A stretch of DNA of 64,000 nt, taken from assembly GCA_016716705.1 (NCBI GenBank), contig JADJVF010000004.1, positions 209,201-273,200 of the forward strand. Direction: 5' to 3'. Within the stretch, counting starts at the first letter, position 1. Every line of letters begins with the position of its first letter. Below, piece by piece: positions 56,440 through 64,000 of this stretch. A program made the position numbers and the translations under genes. Origin of the DNA: Holophagales bacterium (GTDB taxonomy: Bacteria; Acidobacteriota; Thermoanaerobaculia; UBA5066). The notes under the pieces were generated by a model. That model searched no databases, was not told the origin of the DNA, and saw only the letters and a list, made by a program, of their open reading frames with translations.

Positions 56440-56731
56440 CTCAATCCTCCCGGGCGACGACGCGCCCTCAGTCAGAAAGGCCTCGGTCCGCAAGGCGAGT
56501 ACGACGGGACGTACGGACCTCCGGCACTCACCCCTTCGAGGCGGCCGTCCGGATCCCTTCCGTGAATCCCGTTATTGAAAATACCGAACACTCGGTATGT
56601 TTTCCTTGAGGGGGATTCTGAGAAGACCTCGGGAACCCTGTCAAGGGAAATCGAACGACAAATCGAAATACCGTCGATCGGGATGGATCGGCCGGGGAGC
56701 CGCGGTCGTCCCCCGCCCGTTTTCGTGGACC
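56440..56731. promoter_or_regulatory. Control region of the TonB-receptor operon with TetR-style operator
   Basis: A 292-base gap. At 56581-56598 ATACCGAACACTCGGTAT is a seven-base perfect inverted repeat (ATACCGA/TCGGTAT) with a four-base spacer. It is set in an A/T-rich island (TTATTGAAA before, TTTTCC after) about 142 bases upstream of the receptor start. The ACCGA-N4-TCGGT architecture is typical of TetR-family operators. A TetR gene lies at 43034. The rest of the gap shows no gene. Confidence 0.6.
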
Positions 56732-58594
56732 TCAGCTCGTCCGGCTCTTCCGGCGCCCCGGCCGGCTCGAGACCTTCTCGGTGAGCTGGAGATTCCGCCG
56801 GATCTGCTCGAGCATCCTGGCCTCCAGGCCGCCGTGGCGCTCGGTCGACCGCCCACCGCGCCGCTTGGCCCGGTCGAACGCCTTCCGCGCCTCTTTCGCG
56901 TCCCCGACTGCGAGGAATGCGAGGCCGAGGTGCGCGAGGCCGGTCGGGGTCTCTCCCAGCTCGGCGGCGCGGGACAGGCACTCCACCGCGCGGGCGAACT
57001 CCTTGCGCTTGTAGTGGACCCAGCCCTTGGCCGCCAGCGGGAACTGCCGCATGTCGCGAGGCGAGAGGCGCAGGGCCCTTTCGGCGTCTTCGAGAGCCTC
57101 GTCGAGCTGCTCTCCCATCTCGGCTCGGGCCGCAGCACGCTGGAAGTAGCCGATCGAACGGGCGAAGTTCGACGTGACCACCTCGAGCATCTCCCCCGCC
57201 ACCTGGGTCCCCTCGCGGAACTTCCCCTCGGCGCGGAGCGCTTCGAGGAGCGTGGCCCAGGCGGCCGCGGCAATGGGCTCCTCGGGCTTGAGGGCGAGGA
57301 CCCGCCTCGTCGTCGCCACCGCCTCGACCGTTCGTCCGACGGTCGAGCAGACGAGGGCGAAGGCGATCTGGAGGGTGGGGTTGTCCGGGTCCGCCTTGAG
57401 CGCCCGGCGATAGAGGGCGAGCGCCTTCTGCGGATCCCTCGCGGCCAGCGCTGCCGCCCGTCCGGCCCTGTCGGACGCCGCGCCGGTCAGGCCAGGGAGC
57501 GGCCCGTTGCCGGCGGGACCGAGGAGCTTCTTTGCCTCGTGCAGCTCGATCCGGTTCGGGTTCAGCTCGAGCGCAGCGCGGAACCTCTCGGCCGCCTTCT
57601 GCGTCCACCCCCGGTCGAGATAGCAGAGACCGAGCTGGAACAGGCCGTCCTCGTCGTCCGGGTCGAGCTTGACCGCCCGCTGGAGAGCGTCGATGGCGTC
57701 CCTCAGGCGGCCCCGCTCGTAGGCGATCGTCCCGAGGAGGGAGAGCGCCTGCGGGTTCTCCTCGATCTGGACGGCCCTCTTCAGGAGCGTCTCGGCCTTC
57801 GCCAGCTGCCCCGCCCCGGCGTGGATCGCCCCGAGCGCGAAGGCCGGGAGGAAGGCGTCCGGCCTGAGAGCGAGAGCCCGCTTGAGGTAGTCGACCGCGT
57901 TCTCGGGCCGCCCGAGGTCGTTCTCCAGGACGCCCGAGTAGACGAGGGCCTCGAAGTGCTGGGGCCGCCGCTCGAGGACGTGCTTCAGCGCCGGCGCGGC
58001 CTTGCCCGCCTCTCCGTCGTTGAACCAGCTCTCCCCGAGGAAGAACGCCAGCTCCGCGTTCCCGCGGTCCAGCTTCCACGCCTCCTCGAGGATCGTCATC
58101 GCCTTTTCGGGATCGAGGGCGAAGAAGGCGAGCTCGGCCTCCCCGAGGAGGCCGACGAGCCTTTCGCGCCCCGGCCCCTTGTGCTCGGCGAGGATCCGCT
58201 CCTTGCGCTCGAGGAAGCGTTCGCGCTTCTCGAGGACCGTCATGTGCTGGTCGACACGCCCTTCCCAGAGCTCGACGAACTCCTGCTCGACGAGAAGCCC
58301 CTTCCTCTCGAGGAGGTCCTTGAGGGCGAGAAGGCCCGTCTGGATGACGAAGCCGTTCTTCTCCTGCCGGTGAAACCCCTCGAGGAGGACCTTCAGCGTC
58401 TCGGCGCTCCGCTTGACGATCTCCTCGAGGACGGAGACCCGCTCGAGGAGGTGCTCGTCGAGGGAGATCCCCTCTCCGGAGGGCCCCTCGTCGTACGTCT
58501 CGCTCGAGCCCGAGACGACGAGGAGCTTGTTCTGGCACTTCCGGCAGAACTCCTGGTCGAGGTCGTTCGCCGCGCCGCAGACCTGGCAGATCAA
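56732..58594 (-). CDS. Zinc-ribbon TPR protein
   Basis: A 620-residue protein whose family-like start is LICQVCGAANDLDQEFCRKC, a CxxC...CxxC zinc ribbon. This places initiation at the TTG at 58594, which overlaps the dehydrogenase stop as TTGA. A coiled coil follows (about 45-160), then about ten TPR repeats, for example EAEAAFF-type helices, VDYLKRALALRPDAF, DAIDALQRAVKLDPDDED and AERFRAALELNPNR. The C-terminus is basic. No catalytic domain is present. It looks like a cytoplasmic scaffold or regulatory protein; the partner is unknown. Confidence 0.8.
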   Translation of the reverse strand: MICQVCGAANDLDQEFCRKCQNKLLVVSGSSETYDEGPSGEGISLDEHLLERVSVLEEIVKRSAETLKVLLEGFHRQEKNGFVIQTGLLALKDLLERKGLLVEQEFVELWEGRVDQHMTVLEKRERFLERKERILAEHKGPGRERLVGLLGEAELAFFALDPEKAMTILEEAWKLDRGNAELAFFLGESWFNDGEAGKAAPALKHVLERRPQHFEALVYSGVLENDLGRPENAVDYLKRALALRPDAFLPAFALGAIHAGAGQLAKAETLLKRAVQIEENPQALSLLGTIAYERGRLRDAIDALQRAVKLDPDDEDGLFQLGLCYLDRGWTQKAAERFRAALELNPNRIELHEAKKLLGPAGNGPLPGLTGAASDRAGRAAALAARDPQKALALYRRALKADPDNPTLQIAFALVCSTVGRTVEAVATTRRVLALKPEEPIAAAAWATLLEALRAEGKFREGTQVAGEMLEVVTSNFARSIGYFQRAAARAEMGEQLDEALEDAERALRLSPRDMRQFPLAAKGWVHYKRKEFARAVECLSRAAELGETPTGLAHLGLAFLAVGDAKEARKAFDRAKRRGGRSTERHGGLEARMLEQIRRNLQLTEKVSSRPGRRKSRTS

Positions 58595-59469
58595 GCCGGG
58601 ACCTTCTCCCCGCCGGGCCCCGAGTAGCGGTAGAAGCCGCGCCCGGCCTTCTTTCCCATCCAGCCCGCGTCGACCATCTGGACGAGGAGCGGGCAGGGGC
58701 GGTACTTGTCGTCCCCGAGGCCCTGGTGAAGGACCCTCAGGATCGCGAGGCAGGTGTCGAGGCCGATGAAGTCGGCGAGGGTGAGCGGCCCCATCGGGTG
58801 GTTCATCCCGAGCTTCATGATCGTGTCGACCGCGTCGGGCGTGGCGACCCCTTCGTGCACGGCGAAGACCGCCTCGTTGATCATCGGCATCAGGACCCGG
58901 TTCGAGACGAAGCCGGGGAAATCGCGGCATTCGACCGGGACCTTCCCCATCTCCTTCGCGGCCGCCACGACGGCCGCCGTCGTTTCGTCCGACGTGGCGA
59001 TGCCGCGGATCACCTCGACGAGCTGCATCACCGGGACCGGGTTCATGAAGTGCATCCCGATGACGTTCTCGGGGCGCTTCGTCGCGGCGCCGAGGCGCGT
59101 GATCGAGATCGAGGAGGTGTTCGAGGCCAGGATGGCACCGGGCGGGAGAATCCCGTCGAGGCGGGCGAAGAGCTCGCGCTTGACCCCCTCGTTCTCCACG
59201 ATCGCCTCGACGACGAGGTCGGCCTCGGCGAGGGCCGCGACGTCGCCGGACGGGACGATCCGGCCGAGGGCGGCGTCGGCGGCCTCCGGAGTGATCTTTC
59301 CCTTCTCGACCTGGCGGGCGAGGTTCTTCCGGACGACGGCGAGGCCCTTGCCGGCAAGGTCCGCGGAGACGTCCGCCAGGACGACGTCCCTGCCCGAGAG
59401 CGCGGCGACGTGGGCGATTCCCGCCCCCATCTGGCCCGCTCCGATGACTCCGATGCGCGCGATCGGCAT
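58591..59469 (-). CDS. hbd: 3-hydroxybutyryl-CoA dehydrogenase
   Basis: A 292-residue NAD(P)-dependent dehydrogenase. The Rossmann motif is GVIGAGQMGAGIAHVAA at about 7-23, with ASNTSSISIT (catalytic Ser region) and GMHFMNPVPVMQLVEVI (catalytic His). The helical C-terminal dimer domain includes DFPGFVSNRVLMPMINEA and MGPLTLADFIGLD. It interconverts acetoacetyl-CoA and 3-hydroxybutyryl-CoA. It lies between a bactofilin-like gene and the TPR gene in the sigma-factor operon, not in the thiolase operon, though the two may work together. Confidence 0.95.
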   Translation of the reverse strand: MPIARIGVIGAGQMGAGIAHVAALSGRDVVLADVSADLAGKGLAVVRKNLARQVEKGKITPEAADAALGRIVPSGDVAALAEADLVVEAIVENEGVKRELFARLDGILPPGAILASNTSSISITRLGAATKRPENVIGMHFMNPVPVMQLVEVIRGIATSDETTAAVVAAAKEMGKVPVECRDFPGFVSNRVLMPMINEAVFAVHEGVATPDAVDTIMKLGMNHPMGPLTLADFIGLDTCLAILRVLHQGLGDDKYRPCPLLVQMVDAGWMGKKAGRGFYRYSGPGGEKVPA

Positions 59470-59538
59470 GTCGACTCCATCCGGTCCGCGTCGCAGGCGG
59501 CGCCGGACGCCGAAGCGTATCAGGGGGATGAGGAGGCC

Positions 59539-60445
59539 TCAAAAGGAGGGACGGAGCGCAGCGCTGCGCGCCGCGGCGACGAGGGCCGCGCCGATTCCGA
59601 GGAGCGAAGCGACCGCCCAGACGACCGGCCCCGCCACCGGAACGAGCGAGAGAAGGCCGAGGAGGGCGAGGCCGAGGGCCAGTGCCGCCGGGTCGCCGAA
59701 GAGCGGACTCCCGCGCGTCGCTCCCAGCGCGAGGCGCCGCCCAACGGCGACGAAGACCGCCGCCAGGCCGAACGCCTTCGCCGCCCCCAGGATCGCCAGG
59801 AGCAGCGCCGTCACGAACAGACCGGCCATCGCGGGCAGGACGAGGAGGAGGAACGCCGAAACCAGGAGAGAAGACAGGACCCCCGCCGTCCCGAGGGCCG
59901 CCATCGTCGCGAGACGCCCCGGAAGCGACCCGGCCGCCGCCGAAACGGAGCGCGGTACGAATCGGACGAGGAGGAGGCCGAGGACCAGCCAGAGGAACAG
60001 GAGGACGAGCCGGAACGCGAGGAGAAGGCCGCTCGCCGGTCTCGCCGCCAGCGGCGAGGTCTGAACCTCGGCGGCGAACGCCGCCTCGAGCTCTCCGACG
60101 GTCAGAACGCGGCCGCCGACGGCACGAGTGGTTCCGGCGGGTGTACGAACCACTCCCCCGACGGCGAGAAGGTCTCCTCCGGACCCTTGCTCCCGCCTCC
60201 ACGAGAACGTCTCCGCCGAAAGCGATGACGTCCTTCTCCACTCGTCCCGCCACCCGGACGGATCCGCCGACGGCAACGAGCGTCCCTGTCAGGACGCCCT
60301 CCACCACGGCGTCGCGCCCGAGGACGACGAGGTCGTCAGCGCGGACCTCTCCGGCCGGGACCACCGAGGGTTGCTGCGCCGACGCCCTGCCGGAGGCAGC
60401 GAGGAGGATGACGCTGGCGAGGAGGGGGAGGAGGCGCCGGGCCAT
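59539..60445 (-). CDS. Exported bactofilin-like multi-spanning membrane protein, one frameshift
   Basis: About 302 residues. A signal peptide (MARRLLPLLASVILLAASG...) is followed by short beta-helix-type repeats of the polymer-forming/bactofilin kind: DDLVVLGRDAVVEGVLTGTL, VRVAGRVEKDVIAFGGDV. The frame breaks near 60176-60188 and resumes as SGGDLLAVGGVVRTPAGTT. Four to five membrane helices then follow, from about residue 170 (LLLAFRLVLLFLWLVLGLLL onward). It is third in the ECF sigma operon, suggesting an envelope-stress or cell-shape role, which is inference. Confidence 0.75.
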
Positions 60446-60458
60446 CTCTGGCCCCGAC

Positions 60459-60968
60459 TCAGCCCCGGCGGGGGGCGACAGAGGACGCCGGCCGGCGGAA
60501 GCGCACGAGCGCCATCCCGAGCGAAGCGGCGGTCACGCCCGCCGCCGCCCCCAGGAGAGCGAGGGCGCCCGGGGAGACGGCCTGCGCCGCACGACCGGTC
60601 CCCTCGGCAAGCAGGGGGAGCGCCGTGACGAGGGTTGCGGCCGGCCGGCCGAATGCGACGGCGACGAGCTCGGCCCACACCGTGAGGGCTGTACCCGGGC
60701 CGAGGCTCCAGAGCGGCGTCAGGGCGAGACCCAGACTTCCGGCGAGAAGCCCCAGCCCTATACCGGCCGGTAGCCTCCAGTACGACACCCGGGAGACCTC
60801 CCAGGGGGCGAAGGGCCGACGGTCCAGGACGCGGGCGGCGAAATCGGCGGGGAGCTCTTCCCCACGAGGAATCGTAACCAGCTCGTCCAGAAGCACTTCG
60901 AGCCGCCGGTCGCGTTCCAGATCGCCCGGGGCCGGGCCAGAGTCGGTGGTCAGCGCGTTCGTCGTCAT
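60459..60968 (-). CDS. Putative anti-sigma factor (membrane protein)
   Basis: A 169-residue protein with a soluble N-terminal 70 residues (RDRRLEVLLDELVTIPRGEEL...FAARVLDRRP). About three membrane helices follow (73-92, 96-115 and 133-155). It begins 13 bases after the ECF sigma stop on the same strand, the usual arrangement of sigma and anti-sigma genes. The zinc H-x3-C-x2-C anti-sigma motif is absent. The role is inferred from position and topology. Confidence 0.6.
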   Translation of the reverse strand: MTTNALTTDSGPAPGDLERDRRLEVLLDELVTIPRGEELPADFAARVLDRRPFAPWEVSRVSYWRLPAGIGLGLLAGSLGLALTPLWSLGPGTALTVWAELVAVAFGRPAATLVTALPLLAEGTGRAAQAVSPGALALLGAAAGVTAASLGMALVRFRRPASSVAPRRG

Positions 60969-60981
60969 CGTCCCGATCTCT

Positions 60982-61563
60982 CTATACGGTGTCTTTCGGC
61001 AAAAGATCTCGGAGGGCCTGTCGGGCCCGGAAGAGCTTGTTCTTGACCGTTCCGAGGGGCATCCCCTTCAGCTCGGCAATTTCCTCGTAGGCCAGCTCCC
61101 CGTGGTGCCGAAGGCTGATCAGCTCCCGGTAATCGTCGGGAAGGCGTTCGATGGCCAGGTCGAGCGCTTCCCTCAGCCGGGTCCGGGACAGCTCCTCGAG
61201 GGGGTCGGGTTTGCCGTCCACCGGATCGATGCTCCGTCCCTCGGACTCGTCGTCCGCCGGTAGCTGGAGCGGGATCGCCCGGATCCGCCGGCGACGGAGG
61301 TGGTCGATCGCGGCGTTACCCGCGATCCGGAACGCCCAGGTCGAGAAGCGGTACCGGGGGTCGAACGAGTCGAGCGCCGAGTAGATCTTGAAGAAGACCT
61401 CCTGCGTCACGTCCCGGGCGTCCTCGGGATCCCCGAGGTAACGCGAGACGAATCGGAAGAGGCGCAGCTTGTAGCGGTCGACGAGGACTGCGAACTGCTC
61501 CTCTTCCCCCGCGAGGACGCGGGCGACGAGATCGCCGTCGGAGGGAACGCCCGGACTATCCAC
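60982..61563 (-). CDS. ECF (sigma-70 family) RNA polymerase sigma factor
   Basis: A 193-residue sigma factor starting at GTG. Region 2 contains AVLVDRYKLRLFRFVSRYLG, DPEDARDVTQEVFFKIY and YRFSTWAFRIAGNAAIDHLRR. Region 4 contains LPDDYRELISLRHHGELAYEEI and KGMPLGTVKNKLFRARQAL. It directs polymerase to stress or envelope promoters, usually including its own. It heads the operon sigma, anti-sigma, bactofilin-like protein, dehydrogenase and TPR protein. It is divergent from the secreted-protein gene, with 131 bases between starts. Confidence 0.94.
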   Translation of the reverse strand: MDSPGVPSDGDLVARVLAGEEEQFAVLVDRYKLRLFRFVSRYLGDPEDARDVTQEVFFKIYSALDSFDPRYRFSTWAFRIAGNAAIDHLRRRRIRAIPLQLPADDESEGRSIDPVDGKPDPLEELSRTRLREALDLAIERLPDDYRELISLRHHGELAYEEIAELKGMPLGTVKNKLFRARQALRDLLPKDTV

Positions 61564-61694
61564 CTGACGATCCTGCCACAGCGCGAGACGTCCCTCCGAG
61601 CAAGGGAACTGTCGTGGCGCGCCCGGATCCCACGCTGAAGAATCGTGCGTGAGACGGGCTTCCGATCGTGCACTCCGGATCGGAAGGTGATTGC

Positions 61695-62820
61695 ATGAAA
61701 CGACACACGATCCTCCCGATCCTCCTCCTCTCCCTCACGACGTCCCTCGCCGCGCCCGCTTCCGCGCAGACGATTCCGAACGCGACCGTGGCGACCGCCC
61801 CCGCCAGTCCGGCGCCGGACGACGCGGTCATCCTCAAGCTCTCGGGCCAGTGGCCCGACGGGTGCGTGCCTGAGGCCGCGCGCACGAACCTGACGCAGGA
61901 GGGCTCGCTCCTCCGCGTCACCTTCAACTACTCGGGCTTGACCGGCCCCTGCACCGCGGCCATCACCCCCTGGAGCCTCGACGTGGAGGCCGGCAAGCTC
62001 GCGGAAGGGAGCTACACGGTCGAAGTGGCGGTCTTGAAGACGCTCATGCCGGCGGAGAAGATCGGCACCGGCGCGTTCACCGTCGCCCCGCTCCCCGAGT
62101 CGACGGTCTGGCTTCCGGGCTTCGCCGCCACTGGCACGGATTTCTCCCTCGCGAGCACGCTGACCGCGTTCAACAACGCGGACAACGCCGCGACGGTCAC
62201 CTACCTCGGAGCGTGGGACGCGCTCGGCGAGTCCACGACTCCGGCCCCGGTCGACCTCGCGGCGCAGGCCGCCGGCATCCTCGACTCGCGCCCGCTGCGC
62301 GAGGGCCAGGCCGTCCAGATGCTCTCCCTGACCGCCCCGCGCCGGGTCGCCCTGCGCGCCACCCTCGAGCGGCTCGAGAAGGTCCCCGAAGGATTGCCGA
62401 AGGTCCCCGAGTCGCTCGGACGCGTGGAGCTGCCCGTCTTCACCGAGCTCTTCCCCGCCGGCTCGACGGCCGTCGCCGGCGACGTCTCCCTCTCGGCTCT
62501 CGAGTGCGCGAGCGGCCCCGAGGCGCGCCGCCGCGTCAACATCACCCTCTTCAACGCCGGGACCGAGTCCGCGACGTTCGGCGTCTCGGCGACCTCCGTG
62601 ATGACGGGTCCCGGCGGAGGCGGTCCGGAGTACGCGTACGAAGTCCCTGCGAAGTCCCTCATCCAGTTCAACGCGATTTCGCTCCAGGGCCTCCCCGTCT
62701 GCGACGCCGGCGGCGCCTGGTTCCGGATCACCGGCGACCAGCCGTTCCTCGCCTACGTCTCCACGGTCCGCCCCGAGAACCTGCCCGGGGTCCTGCCCTA
62801 CGAGATCTTCCCGGCGCGCG
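61695..62820 (+). CDS. Secreted protein of unknown function, 3' end uncertain
   Basis: Starts at the ATG at 61695 (GGAAGG upstream) with a signal peptide MKRHTILPILLLSLTTSLAAPASA. At least 375 residues read as two or three beta-sandwich domains: ESTVWLPGFAATGTDFSLAS and VNITLFNAGTESATFGVSA. A PENLPGVLPYEIFPARA end follows. The frame then enters the G/C-homopolymer block at 62821, where the sequence is not believable, so the true stop is not visible. I do not recognise a named family. No enzymatic motif is seen. Confidence 0.65.
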
Positions 62821-62990
62821 CCGCGCGGCCCCCGGGGGCCGGGGCCTCCCGGCGGCCCCCCCCCCCCCCCGGGGGGGGGGCGGCGCGGCCCCGGCCCCTC
62901 CCCCCCCCCCGGGGGCGCCGCGGCGCCCCCGCACCTCCCGGACAGGGGCCGGCCCCGCCCGCCCCCGCTCCCCCTCCCCCCGACGCCGTC
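62821..62990. other. G/C-homopolymer block, probable assembly artefact
   Basis: About 170 bases almost entirely of C and G runs, including 15 C then 10 G at 62856-62880 and 11 C then 5 G at 62900-62915. Nothing similar occurs elsewhere in the window. It lies between the end of the secreted protein and the ABC transporter. Poly-G read tails from two-colour sequencing joined across a coverage gap would look like this, so continuity across it is doubtful. Confidence 0.7.
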
Positions 62991-63072
62991 GACCTGCTCC
63001 GCGACGAGGGACGAGACGCCGGGGTCCATCCCTGCTGCGACGAGGACCGGACCGCTCGCTTACGATGGGGCG

Positions 63073-63827
63073 ATGTCCGACGGTTCCCCCGCCCTCTCGT
63101 TCGGGCGAGCGTCGAAGAGCTACGGCGACGTCCTCGCCCTCTCCGGGCTGACGCTCGACGTCCCGCCCGGCGTCGTCTTCGCCCTCGTCGTCGGGCCGAA
63201 CGGCGCCGGCAAGACGACCGCCATCGGCCTTCTCACAGGGCTCCTCGCACCGACCACCGGCAGGACGGCCGTCTTCGGCGTCGACGTATCCGACCACCCG
63301 GTCGAGGCCAAGCGCCTCCTCGGCTTCGTCCCCGACAGGCCCTACCTCTGGCCGCGCTGGACCCCGCGCGAGTCGCTCCGCTTCGTGGGCGCGGTCTTCG
63401 GGGGACGAGGCCGGGCGCTCGAGGAGAGGATCGACCGCGAGCTGTCGGCGTTCGGCCTCGAGGCGGCGGCCGACCGGACGGGCGAAGCCGCTCCTCCCAC
63501 GGCGCGCGGCAGAAGGTCGCCCTCGCGCAGGCGTTCCTCCACGACCCGCGGCTTTTCGTCCTCGACGAACCGATGGTCGGCCTCGACCCGCTCGCACAGA
63601 GGGTCCTCGTCGAGAGGCTGCGAGAGCGGACGGCCGGAGGCGCCGCCGTCCTCCTGACGACGCACCAGCTCTCCCTCGCCGAGGAGGTCGCTACCGACGA
63701 CGCAGGGGTCCTCGTCAAGGGAAGCCTCGTCGCCCGCGGAGAGCCGCTCGCGATGACGGCCCGCGGCCGCACGGGCCGGCTGTCGGAGGTCTTCTTCGAC
63801 CTCGCCGAGGACGACGAAGGGCCGTGA
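63073..63827 (+). CDS. ABC transporter ATP-binding protein (ABC-2 export type), one frameshift
   Basis: About 251 residues. The Walker A is GPNGAGKTTAIGLL, with the GFVPDRPYLWPRWTPRE Q-loop region. The frame breaks near 63465-63485 and resumes as RSSHGARQKVALAQAFLHDPR (signature). Walker B LFVLDEPMVGLDP and the H-loop LLTTHQLSLAEEV follow. The SHGxRQ signature is typical of ABC-2 type exporters of drugs, lipids or sugars. The stop overlaps a GTG that probably starts the permease gene. Confidence 0.85.
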
Positions 63828-64000
63828 GCGCCGCGCGGGTCGCCCTCACGAACTCGACGAAGGCGCTGGCGCGCGGCCTCTCGCCCCGCTCGACCTGGGA
63901 GGCGGCGGGGGCGCTCTCAAATGCCCTGCGGTCGCGTTCGTAGTGGGCGAATACGCGGGAACCACAGCGTTTCCTCCTCGACCTCGCGGGTCGCGGCTTC
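63824..64000 (+). CDS. Possible ABC-2 permease, 5' fragment only
   Basis: GTG at 63824 overlaps the ATPase stop in GTGA and encodes SAARVALTNSTKALARGLSPR before an in-frame stop at about 63945. A permease is expected here from the coupling. The short reading frame suggests a frame error or low-quality sequence near the window end. No membrane segment is visible in the part present. Confidence 0.25.

Noticed and set aside
62856..62915. G-quadruplex or i-motif structure in the C/G runs
   Set aside because: The runs are more simply explained as an assembly artefact, so no biological structure is claimed.

Overview
The window reads as one stretch of a high-G+C bacterial chromosome with tightly packed genes. 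It most resembles an Acidobacteriota member, possibly of the Thermoanaerobaculia type. Supporting signs are the Asp-box beta-propeller with a C-terminal module I recognise from that group, a periplasmic tricorn-type protease, an Oar-like TonB receptor with a carboxypeptidase-regulatory N-terminus, and a HEAT-repeat/serine-hydrolase fusion. The assignment is inference from gene content. I see no rRNA, tRNA, CRISPR array or insertion sequence.

Layout. 1-24.8 kb is mostly housekeeping and stress genes: a secreted beta-propeller, thrC with a VOC protein, an orphan caspase-like protein in a lower-G+C patch, a small lipoprotein-rsmE-tricorn protease run, an M1-like peptidase, OsmC, an Ada/AlkA fusion coupled to ogt, DinB, lon with a recognisable promoter, YigZ, an OPT transporter, a TPR protein, YjdF, a mini cytochrome c, a ferredoxin and DUF502. 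24.9-29.1 kb holds a long-chain acyl-CoA synthetase and a YfhO-like membrane protein. 29.3-41.1 kb is a complete lactate-utilisation locus. On the minus strand it runs sensor kinase, response regulator, lactate permease, porin and Fe-S D-lactate dehydrogenase; divergently on the plus strand are LutC and a LutB-LutA fusion. A TACCTAG-type motif marks both control regions. 41.1-43.7 kb carries an AsmA-like/GT51 transglycosylase and a TetR regulator.

43.7-56.4 kb is a ten-gene minus-strand operon: a TonB receptor, then SDR, KAS-III-like protein, membrane-anchored alpha/beta hydrolase, AMP-ligase, alpha/beta hydrolase, SCPx-like thiolase, alpha/beta hydrolase, PLP desulfhydrase/deaminase and the HEAT-beta-lactamase protein. 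Many junctions are ATGA/GTGA stop-start overlaps. An 18-bp TetR-style inverted repeat lies upstream. The SDR/KAS-III/hydrolase/AMP-ligase set has the enzyme classes of the olefin (OleABCD) pathway but with clear differences, and it is the best candidate here for an undescribed pathway. 56.7-61.6 kb is a second minus-strand operon: ECF sigma, putative anti-sigma, bactofilin-like membrane protein, 3-hydroxyacyl-CoA dehydrogenase and a zinc-ribbon TPR protein. 61.7-64 kb holds a secreted protein, a G/C-homopolymer block that is probably an artefact, and an ABC transporter.

Data quality matters. At least 17 single-base frame breaks hit 13 conserved or otherwise intact genes, nearly all after 26 kb and many in short homopolymers. 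I treat these as probable sequencing errors, so several genes are annotated across a frameshift.
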